A stretch of DNA of 64,000 nucleotides, from the NCBI GenBank assembly GCA_963969495.1, contig OZ018324.1:139186355-139250354 (forward strand), read 5' to 3'. Source of the DNA: Ceratothoa steindachneri. Lineage: Eukaryota > Arthropoda > Malacostraca > Isopoda > Cymothoidae. The translations under genes and the position numbers were made by a program. Shown here in pieces: positions 55,035-64,000 of the stretch (positions are counted from its first letter, which is position 1; each line of letters opens with the position of its first letter). A model generated the notes under the pieces. It made no database searches. It was not told where the DNA came from and was given only the letters and a program-made list of their open reading frames with translations.

Positions 55035-56150
55035 TGTCGTAGAATTCAGATAGTCATTCTGGACCCTTTGTGATTTTCTCACCCAATGATGCAATGGAGG
55101 GGGCGAGATTTTCCGAAAGTTCGATTTGGGACTTTAAATGGCGAGAATGAATTTCTCGTGGCTGGTATTGCTAATATTTACTAAGGCTTTGGTGGTCGGA
55201 GAATTTAAACAGGAGAACAAAAATAATCTTTAAATCTTATACAAACAACGATAAATATTTACAGAATAATATACAAGTGATTTAGTTAACATCGTAATTA
55301 ATTGGATGAAGTTGAAATGACAAGTAGGACTCGTCTCAGCCGTACTAGGCTAAATAATTACACTAATTACCCTAAAGAAAGCGGGAGGTTGGTTACTAGG
55401 TGAGTCTTAGCCGTACGAGGCTTGATAATTACATTAATTACCCAAGGGAAATCAGGGGCAACTATGAGGTAAGTCTTAGCCATTCGAGGCTCAATAATTA
55501 TCACATTAATTACTCGAGAGTGACCGAGAAGCGATCGCGTTGTGAATTACCCCCTAAGAGAGCGTTACGTTTCTTCGACGATGAAGGAAAATTAAGTCTT
55601 GCGATTTTCTGGATAAGACCACGAGTACGGGTACTTGGGGAATGTATTTCTTCGAGGAGGAAGGTTAAGCGCGATATTCCAACGTAGTCTTCTTCGTTTT
55701 GAATATAGATTCCTGCTGCGAGACGGAATAGCACCGGGGTTTGTCGCTCGAGGATTTCGCATCATCGTCAATAAATGAATCCAAACACCTCTTATGATGC
55801 CGCATGAATACCTTTTGTATTGCGTGGGCTTGTTTACTGGGAAGCAATGGGAAGACAGCTCGTGGCCCGACAGCTCAAAGAATACTTCTTCGATTATCCT
55901 CAGTGTGGAGAATTTATATAATTCCGCCGGAAGTCAAATATTTACCGAACTAAGCGTTATCGGTTCAGGCCCACAGCCTCGATGATGAGAATCATCGGTA
56001 AAAGGTGTAAGGCAACAAATGGTACGAGTTTCTGGCGCGTTATGGCTCCGGAAATTTAGCGAACGTCTGCAAGCAAGGCTACTTCCCTTGGAATCCTTTC
56101 TCGTGACTCCATCCCACCCGCTCTCTCTCTCTCTCTTTCATTTCCTGACA
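55035..56150 (-). mobile_element. Long LTR, probably solo, minus orientation
   Basis: The left edge TGTCGTAGAATTCAG matches the edges of the LTRs at 47,916 and 50,370. A candidate right edge CCTGACA at 56,150 is flanked by AACGT against AACTT on the left (4 of 5). A TATA box reads on the minus strand (complement of TTTATATAATTCC, about 55,913). It has three tandem units of about 70 bp (55,322-55,536) and is related to the block at 29.9-31.2 kb in opposite orientation. The right edge is tentative. Confidence 0.55.
55322..55536. repeat. Three 70-bp tandem units inside the LTR
   Basis: Units share (G/A)TCTTAGCC(G/A)T(A/T)CGAGGCT and AATAATTA..ACATTAATTAC (starts about 55,328, 55,400 and 55,470). 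Confidence 0.8.
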
Positions 56151-56950
56151 AACGTGTTATGCCTGATATATCCCACTATATCATCTCGATATTCCTCGAG
56201 CAACCATACGGGATTGAGTGTATTATGTCTTATGCGAGTCTATATGCTTTGTTTTGATATATATGTGCCATTTTCGTAACATGGTAGCTGTACTTATGTT
56301 TTATACTTAACACAAAATTAAATACCGATTATAAGTAATTTAAAACTTTAAAGTTTTACATTGTTATTTTATTATTAAAATATCAAATGTTTACGAGAAA
56401 ATATAATTTATTTTGCAGGTAACGTGTAGCATCGTCCTTGCCATCTACACTCCCTAAGTCTCGAAGTAACGCCTACATCCTCAGGCCCTCTTCGTATTTT
56501 ACAGTTATCCTTGCTTACGGTTTCTACTAACCAAGATACTCTACAGGCTATATCTTCATATCAAATGTCTTAACTCGCCAAATTTAATTTGTAGACGAAA
56601 AAGTGAAAAGTGAAGCCTAGATTTTGCATTTTGCTGGCTAAGTTTTCACAAGCGTTTCTTGTATAACTTAACAGAACTCACAAACCAATTATTTTATTTA
56701 ACGTTTCACTAACTTTGATATACGTGATAGGTATGATTATCAATTCTTATCTAATTACCTTTTTTTTCCTAGTACCTAATCTGAAACGAATAAATTCAGT
56801 GTAATGACATTTAATTTAATCTTTTTAACAATTCTCTGAAGTGGAAAAATCTGGATTTTATGTATTAACATATTAGTTTGCATATTCAATAAATATAATA
56901 AATGAATTATTTGCTGAAATGAAACTCAAATCTCATTTTCTTCATTTATT
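56151..56950. other. No gene seen
   Basis: AT-rich spacer between the LTR and the CR1-like LINE. Confidence 0.5.
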
Positions 56951-57064
56951 TAATCAAGAGTAAATCCGATCGATAGGTGGGAGTGACTCACGCGGGGAGA
57001 ACTCACCAACCCCCTTTTTTCTCTTGATTGGTGGGAAAGTTTTGAAAGAGAGAAAGTGTTCAAG

Positions 57065-57364
57065 ATGACAGGGAAAAAAGGTCCAGCTGCACTCAAATAT
57101 ACATGTGCAAGATGCCAAAACGATAAGTGGTGCGTTGACTTCCTGGAAGGATGTTTTTCGAAATGCCACCCAAGAAGTATATGCACCGACTGCATCCTTA
57201 AATAAGAGGTCCGAGAGGCAGTGACATACTGCAATGAACTCAAGAATCTCTTTACAACCTCTGAAGAAATATCTAGGGCACTGAAAAGTAGAATACATAC
57301 CCTAGAAACGCAGGATGAGTTTCAGATTCGTCGTCTCGAGGAAAAAATCGTAGAGCTAGCCTGA
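57065..57364 (+). pseudogene. LINE ORF1: Cys-rich zinc-binding domain and coiled coil
   Basis: ATG 57,065 opens 46 codons with seven Cys (CARCQNDKWC, then FLEGCFSKCHPRSICTDC), a PHD/treble-clef-like spacing found in CR1-group ORF1 proteins. TAA 57,203-57,205 stops it. The frame remains sensible to 57,364 (SEEISRALKSRIHTLE, FQIRRLEEKIVEL), a coiled coil. The ORF is thus an ORF1 cut by one stop, with its later part lost in frameshifts. Confidence 0.6.
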
Positions 57365-57869
57365 GAAATCACAGATTTCTGAGAGGAGGTAGGGTAGGCC
57401 CTACAGATAAAATCCTCCACACGGTCATGGGTGCCGTGGACGACTGTGGGCTGAAAACCTTCAAGCGTGTGGTAGTCGGGATGCTCCCGAGGAGAGGCCC
57501 AACACGGACCGCTCACTCGATAAATGTCTCTTTAAACCGGCTCCTGGCAGATTTGTGTACGGCAGAGGGGGTCTTTTTTGTGTAGCCGTAGCGCACCTTT
57601 CATGGTAGAAATGATCTCTACCAAAATGATGGCGTACATCTTTCCTTAAAGGGAAAGGCCTTTCTGTCGAACATGATCCAGGATGTCGTAGAGAGGACCC
57701 AAAGGAGTATCCGGCCCAGAGTGAGGGTGGACGTACGCCAGTACGCCCCTGTCACTCCAGGAACGACCTTCTCAGAGGTAGTAAAGAGGAGCACTTCGCG
57801 AACAAACAAGCCGTGAAACGGAAGAGCGTAGGGAGTCATACAGTCAGGGACTCCCTGAACAAGTTTCCC

Positions 57870-59016
57870 TAGCTCCGTGGCCTCGTAGCGACGGAAGAAT
57901 CCGAAATGGTAGCCATAACAGAATCGTGGATAAAAACCTCAAACCGAGACTTTGAAGGCGAATTCACGGTTACTGGCTACCAACTCTTCCACAAAGATAG
58001 GCCAGAAATAGTGGGTGGCGGGGTAATGTGGTTTGTCAAGGATACAATCAAATCTACGAACTCCAACATTATATCCGATGACAAGCTCCTAGGCGTTGAC
58101 CTAGAGATAGGTCCTGTCAGATACAGGACCCTGGTGCTTTATAGACCCCCTTCCAAACCCGTTAAGAAGGACAGGGAACTGTACCAGCTGCTGGGTGAGC
58201 TTGTTCAAGGCAGAGTGTGCATCGTTATGGGCGACTTCAACAGACAAGTTGACTGGGAAACCAGAGCAGCCTGTAGCTAGAGCGCGCTACTCCTGGAGTT
58301 CGCCAACAACGAGTTCCTCACTCAATGGGTCAGGGAACCGACGAGAGGAGACAATATCCTCGACTTGGTCTTCCCCTTTGGGGATGATATCGTTGGGGAT
58401 GTCTCTGTAGGCGAAGAACTCGGTGGCAGTGATCACCAACTAGTTAGATTTACCGTCAAGATCCTGAAGGTAAGGTCTGTTGCCAGTCAATCAAGGAAAC
58501 TTGACTTGAGAAGAGCAGACTTTGCCAGCCTTTGTGCTTGGCTGACTGATGTAAGGCTAGCGGTATGTGAAGAGGTTGAAGACTCGTGGAACAATTTCAA
58601 AAATAAGTTCATGAGTCTTCAATCAAGTTGCATCCCTCTGAAATGCCTCCGTCGGTCTTCGATTCAACCAAAGTGGTTTAATCGAGAAATCGGCCAACTG
58701 CTTAGGGAGAAGAGATATGCGCACCGGCGATCGAAGATCTCGGGTGCCTTTGACGAGTACCAGAGGCTAGCCAGGAGAGTGAAGTCCAGCATAAAGGCGG
58801 CTAAGCGTACTGAGGAACTCCGAGTGGCGAGACTCTGCAAGGAGAATCCAAAGGAGTTCTTCGGCTATGTAAATACCCGTAAACCAATCCATCGTAGGAT
58901 TGGGCCCTTAGTGGACGAGGAGGGTGCATTAACTCACTCAGATGCAGAAAATGCTAATCTTCTCAATGACTACTTCTTTTTAGTGTTTACTAAAGAGTAT
59001 GGTCCCACCCCCTAGC
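57870..59016 (+). pseudogene. LINE ORF2, endonuclease part
   Basis: The frame from about 57,870 reads VATEESEMVAITESWIK (APE endonuclease, catalytic Glu region). It continues with LYRPPSKPVKKDRE, then VMGDFNRQVDW (catalytic Asp-x-Asn), then after a TAG at 58,278 LLEFANNEFLTQWV, ILDLVFPFGDD and GGSDHQLVRF (the SDH catalytic end). A linker region rich in Arg/Lys follows to a stop at 59,013. Residues of the nuclease active site are preserved, so the domain was inactivated by nonsense changes rather than at its catalytic residues. Confidence 0.8.
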
Positions 59017-60575
59017 CCACGGATTTCTACTCAGGGGAAAATATTGAGGCAATGGACTTCACCGAAGGAGAAATAAAGGAAAAGATCGCTGACCTAAAGA
59101 CAAATAAGTTCCCTGGACCGGACGGGTTTCTATCCAAGGTGTTGAAGGAAGTTTGCGATGAAGTATCATGACCTCTGTGCGCTATCTTTAACATGTCAAT
59201 CCGGAGCGGATGCGTTCCTAGAGACTGGCGTGAGGCGGAGATGACTCCAATCTTCAAGAAAGGAGACCCCAGCCATCCGTCAAACTACCAACATATCAGT
59301 CGGACTTCGATAGTCGGTAAACTCATGGAAAGCTTTATGGTGGACAAAATGACGTCGTATTTAGACTCAAACCTGCTACTTAGGAGTTCCAAGCACGGCT
59401 TTCGAAGGCAACGGTCATGCATGACAAACCTTGCGAATTTTTCCACTTCGTGTTCAGTGACCACGATCGGGACAAGGCGGTGCATGTGGTCTACTTAGAC
59501 TTTCAGAAAGCCTTTGATAGGGTACCACACCACCGCCTTCTCCGGAAAGTGCGAGCACTGGGCATAGACGGAAAAGTAGCCGGCTGGATCGAGAACTGGC
59601 TAAGTGGCAGACAGCAACGGGTGGTGGTGAATGGTCAGTCTTCTGAGTGGGTGCCCGTTACTAGCGGGGTGCCTCAAGGTTCTGTCCTTGGACCTCTACT
59701 ATTCCTCATCTACGTCAACGAAATGGACGGTGACATGGTTGTCAAAATTTCCAAATTTGCCGACGATACCAAGCTTGGTATAAATGTTGCAAAGGATAGA
59801 AATACTGTTCGCCTGCAGGAAGATCTTGTGAAGATTGGGGAGTGGTCGGACACGTGGCAAATGCCTTTTAACGTTAACATATGCAAAGTGATGCATATCG
59901 GCCACAGAAACCCCTAATCTCAGTATTTTCTCAAGGGCACTGCTCTTGAATCGAGTGACCCTGAAAAGGACTTGGGTGTAACTATCACTAGCGACCTCAA
60001 GTTCTCGAAACAGTGCATCGAGGCAGAGAAGAAAGCCCAAAGGATGTTAGGCTACATAAAGCGCCAGTTTGGATACCGTAACAAGGAGATAGTACTTTTT
60101 CTGTACAACTTCTTCGTTCGGCCGCACCTGGAGTATGCCGTACAATTTTAGAGTCCCTTGTTTCGAAAGGACCTCGCAAGGTTGGAACGCGTACAAGCTA
60201 GGGCAACCAAACTGAGTCCTTCTATCTGACATAAAAGTTATGAGGATATACTAAGGGAATTAGATCTGTTCTCGCTAGGAACCCGTAGAGTGCGTGGTCA
60301 GCTCATCGAAGTTTTTAAAATACTTTGAGGGTTCGACAATATTGACTACCGGGATATTTTCACACTGAGTGAGAACAGAACGCGCAATTATGGCTTCAAA
60401 CTTGAACTGAAGCGTTACAACCGCAATATCTGCGGAATTTTTTTCACCTAGAGTATCTACGGTAAGTGGAACGCACTTCCAGTGGAAGTTGTCAACAGTG
60501 AATCTGTTGACCAGTTCAAGTCAAGACTAGACAAGGTCTGGAAAAGTGGCCGTTTAGGGACGCAAAACAATTGAG
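59017..60575 (+). pseudogene. LINE ORF2, reverse transcriptase and C-terminal part
   Basis: It continues in the same frame with KTNKFPGPDGF, MTPIFKKGDPSHPSNYQHIS and GFRRQRSCMTNLANF. A -1 frameshift then leads to the frame 59,417-59,917: VVYLDFQKAFDRVPHHRLL, VTSGVPQGSVLGPLLFLIYV and FADDTKLGINV, with both catalytic Asp of FADD present. After TAA at 59,915 the C-terminal region stays readable (KDLGVTITSDLKFSKQC, FVRPHLEYAVQF, LARLERVQARATKL, and WNALPVEVVNSESVDQFKSR near the end). These are hallmarks of CR1-type elements. Four or more stops in total. Confidence 0.82.
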
Positions 60576-60680
60576 CAGCCATGTGCCCGCTCGATTGCTA
60601 GTCCAAAGGTACCCTCTTTGAATGGACCGTAAGGTCTCCTAGGGTACTTCTTCTCCTTGTAACTCCTTTCAACGTACTCC

Positions 60681-63600
60681 AAATTGTTTGGACTCTGCTA
60701 CTAAACATCCTTGCCTTATTAGGTTACTCAAAACTAAGACAGAGGTCAAAATGGCATATAATTCAATCACACCATTGCCGCTGGTATCAGCATTATTCAG
60801 AAAGATTTTATATAAAAGTTGATATGATACCCCCCCCCCCCTGACGAGATGAAAACTTTATTGCAGAGGTTTGCCACTCCATTTCCATTCATAGATGGTA
60901 TGTTTTCTGCGTTTTAAACACATCAAATAGCGAAATTAAAATAATATACAGAACTAAATTATATGTTGATGCAGTTCTGTAAAAATCATATTAATTTAAT
61001 CGAGAAAGAATTAATTTCGAATAGTTGTTTGATGATAGTTCATTTGGCACGCTGACACAAGTTTACACAAAGAAATCAGCCATTTTTTTTAACTATAGCG
61101 CAGTAATTGGCTACCACAGAAATTATTTATTTGCCACTCACATATATCACAGAATATTCTTTGTTCTGAGAGGGTTAAAGTTTAATTTCCTAGAATTGCG
61201 GCTAAAAATATGATAAAATTAATGTTCGTAAAGTAGGTAAAGCAAAACTATCCCTCGTGAATTGTAGATTGCCTTTGATGGCATTACATATCTATTAGGA
61301 AGACAAAACAATTCTAAAAATCCTTCAAAAAGCAGATTGCTCAGTGGAAGTGAAAGGTAATAATAGCTTCTGATATTTTGCGACATCGTTATTGTCAAGG
61401 AACTATAGTTTCAAGTAAATTTGAGCTTTATGGTGATACATGGTCCTGAGATTCTACGAAGTAACATGGCAACTCAAAATACCACTACCATGGAAGATCT
61501 CGCGATCCGTCCTATGTCAATTCAAAGCTAATTTCCTACAGTAGCCGGTATGTAGGGAAAACAAAATGCAAACCGTAAGGAATATTGAAAAAAGTAAGGT
61601 GAATAAACTTAAGATGTTTTACAAAGCCTTAGTGATTAAAACTATTAGAATGTGGTAGGTAGAAAGTCACTGAGCAAACAAGATTAGTCGGAAAACAATA
61701 TAAAAACATGAGTTCTTGTTCAATTAGCGCTCATGAAAAGAATTCACATTGTTTCTGTGACAGAATTCACGATTCTATTAGTAATCTGATCATATCTATT
61801 ATAATATAGAATAATGGAATTAATATTCGTATATTAGTATCTTCATGGCTACCTGTCTAGTAATATATAAATAATATGGGGTCTTATATCCCTTAACCAA
61901 TCTTTTTCACCAATTTGCAGTTTTATCAGCAAACTTCCCCTAAAGGGCAAAAACTCTTGAAACTGCTACCAGGAATTCCTGCACTGGGATGAAATAACGA
62001 TTCCAATCCTTATGTTTTTTTGGGCTATTTAATTGAATTATTTTTATATGAATAAATTGCGAATCCCTTTGAATGTTATTTTGTTTCTCCCGTTTGAAAT
62101 TTATTTCCATGCATATGTTATATTCTTCCAAATATTCCATTGGCTCATGAATTTTGTGAAATTTTCTATTAGTAACAATTTGCAAAATTCGTTTTAATTT
62201 TAGGTGGAGGTGGTTTTTGGAGAGTACAAATAAAGAGGTTTAAATTTGGTTAAAGAAATAACTTTCAAAAGACACTCATATTACGCTCAGTTAGACAATT
62301 ATAAAAAGTAAGCAATGCCGAACAACGATCCAACGGGTGGAAAGTATGCAGTATGAACTCACATCTCTTCTTCGGAAATTAAAGCAATTGTATTTGTATT
62401 ATTTACGAAGGAAAAAAGAAACAGATGTATATGTAAATAGGCATTTTTTCGCAAATGATAATTAATTATCAGTAAATAAAGATGAGGAACAAATATTGGG
62501 TATAAAGCAAATATAGCGGAGTGAAAATAGAAATGGATCGAAATTTTAAACATGTTTATCAAATCTATTAATTTTCATTTCATAAAGTTCTCTCTGCTCA
62601 TACCCTTCATATATATTTTCAAAAATACTACCTTGTTGCAATATCAATTTTAGCTTTTCTTTTCTACAAATTAACAGATCAATTCAAACAGCACTCAAAA
62701 ACACATTATACCTAAACAGCATTTCAAAATCCCTGTTAAAATAAGGAGTGCAAATCCATCTCCATAGCATTTCAAACATCTTATCATCCAGACATCTTTT
62801 TTGATCAATATTCTAAGTAACCATTAATATATACACTAATTTATAGGTTTTGAATTTTTCGTACCTCTTTATTTTAACAATACCGTTCATATTTGCGCGA
62901 TACTGCACTCTGTTATAGAAACAAACCGCCTTCTTCTAACGTTTCCTTTCCATATTTCTTTTGGTACTTAGGAATTGGGGTTGTAAGAGAAGACTGGGAG
63001 ACTGACATGTACGTCATAAGCTAGTCGGGGAGCCATAGAAAGTGGCTAGCTTAGAGCTCGAGTGGTAAGAGAGATAACGTTTGTGCCTTCCTTTCTATAC
63101 ATTAAATTATAAACACTCTTTGAGTTTAAGTCTCTTAGTCATCTTTACCCAAACCAATAATATTTAAAAACATCAAAAATGGAAGATTAATAATAATATT
63201 TACATAACTTACAATCGATTTAACGGTCAAGTTGTCGCGCTCAAGAAGGATAAAATGAGACCACACCTTCATCTTTTTCCCTCGCCAAAGTAAAAGAGGT
63301 CACACTTGTTTAAGAATTTTCGTTGGTAGGTAAACCCTAAAAAAACGTTACCAACGACCTTTCTTATATTTCGTTTGTTATTTTGGAGCAGGTAAGTGTG
63401 ACAAAAGAGTGACGTCTCAAAGTGAGATTTGAGTGATAGGGATCAATTCGGAAAGGCGGTCGAGGAACTAAACTTACTTTATTGAGATTGGGGATAATTC
63501 GTGTAATGTAACTCCTAGTCTCATCAACATCTGGCGTCACTCACCTTATCATTGCCTTATTAAGTAAGTCTGGCAAACGGTTGGCACTTATAAAACATTT

Positions 63601-64000
63601 CTTTTCCTACCAGTGAAAAAATGTTATAGACCTGTCAATTTCCCGTTCTTCTCTCTGTTTAGAAAAATCGTGTTCATTTGTGTTTTTCGTATAGGATAAA
63701 ATAAATAATATATTCTGCTAAAACTCAATACGATACTCTTTTCACTATATTTTTAACAGCAAGTTTTAATAGCTATATCGATGCCTCGATGTCAGAGATT
63801 TCATCGCTTTCTTCTTTATCAGGGTTAAAATTATCATTATCTTTTCTAGAATCAATAAGAGCTTTCGATACGTATGATGTTATTCCCATAAAGCGCTCTA
63901 ACATCTAAATGGCTCTTCCACCTAAATTTAGAATCCAACAATAGATGTAATGTTTTACCGTGTTTCTTTTTAACGTATTCTTGCAACACATTATTTTTCA
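60681..64000. other. No gene seen
   Basis: AT-rich sequence to the window end. An 11-base C run lies at about 60,831-60,841. Short open frames (61,025-61,213, 61,940-62,185, 62,359-62,562) have no motif and low-complexity composition. A GC-richer patch near 62,985-63,090 contains a weak A-box-like string (CTCGAGTGGTAAGAG) without a B box. Confidence 0.5.

Larger units (their letters stand above)
56955..60680 (+). mobile_element. CR1-like LINE, nearly full length, inactive
   Basis: A GC-richer 3.7-kb block. It has a leader (56,955-57,064), ORF1 remnant, then ORF2 with endonuclease and RT, then a 3' part with the conserved LINE tail protein and a short untranslated end (about 60,575-60,680). 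Stops and one clear -1 frameshift (about 59,440-59,470) inactivate it. The exact ends and any target duplication were not found. Confidence 0.8.

Noticed and set aside
63040..63090. Possible tRNA-like head (A-box-like string)
   Set aside because: No B box and no cloverleaf could be drawn.

Overview
The window looks like transposon-dense, AT-rich chromosomal DNA from an invertebrate animal, most likely an arthropod. This is judged only from the element families: Ty3/Gypsy LTR elements, mariner, CR1-like and other LINEs, Penelope-like elements with GIY-YIG domains, hAT, a tRNA-derived SINE and many (TA)n tracts. The species cannot be named. I found no convincing intact host gene. Nearly everything recognisable is a mobile element at some stage of decay.

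Layout. 0-20 kb is old debris: an LTR-like remnant (308-1.5 kb), a LINE RT pseudogene (2.8-4.0 kb), an antisense hAT transposase remnant (4.9-6.5 kb), a SINE (7.6 kb), a possible transposase scrap (8.9-9.8 kb), a CR1-like fragment (10.4-11.2 kb), a minisatellite-bearing dispersed repeat (11.2 kb), a solo LTR with a perfect target duplication (12,921-14,372), a mariner (14.9-16.2 kb), a Penelope-like fragment (17-18.2 kb) and a mariner scrap (18.7-19.0 kb). 20,146-28,952 is a full-length Ty3/Gypsy-type element with near-identical LTRs, a tRNA-Lys-type primer site, a 4-bp target duplication and three ORFs.

29-41 kb holds an LTR-like block, a second copy of the minisatellite-bearing repeat, a second mariner, a GC-richer orphan coding-like patch, a second Penelope-like fragment and a LINE whose 3' end is tandemly duplicated. 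41,803-53,244 is a nested stack of gag-only (pol-less) LTR retrotransposons on the minus strand: one 5.06-kb copy sits in the gag of another, and a third-party solo LTR sits in the outer 5' LTR. 55.0-56.2 kb is another long LTR. 57-60.7 kb is an almost full-length CR1-like LINE with several stops and a frameshift. The rest to 64 kb is unassigned.

The most unusual object is the 8.8-kb Gypsy-type element. Its reading frames give Gag with five CCHC knuckles, then protease 1, RT, RNase H, an OTU-like segment, then protease 2, integrase with a GPY/F-like module and a long C-terminal tail with repeated SGF motifs. Two retropepsin signatures flanking an OTU-like domain is not the textbook Gypsy order. 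The copy is dead (two gag stops, RT D to Y, integrase E to K, a pol stop and a frame break) although its LTRs have barely diverged. The second most interesting object is the gag-only LTR family at 41.8-53.2 kb, whose long LTRs carry internal repeat modules.
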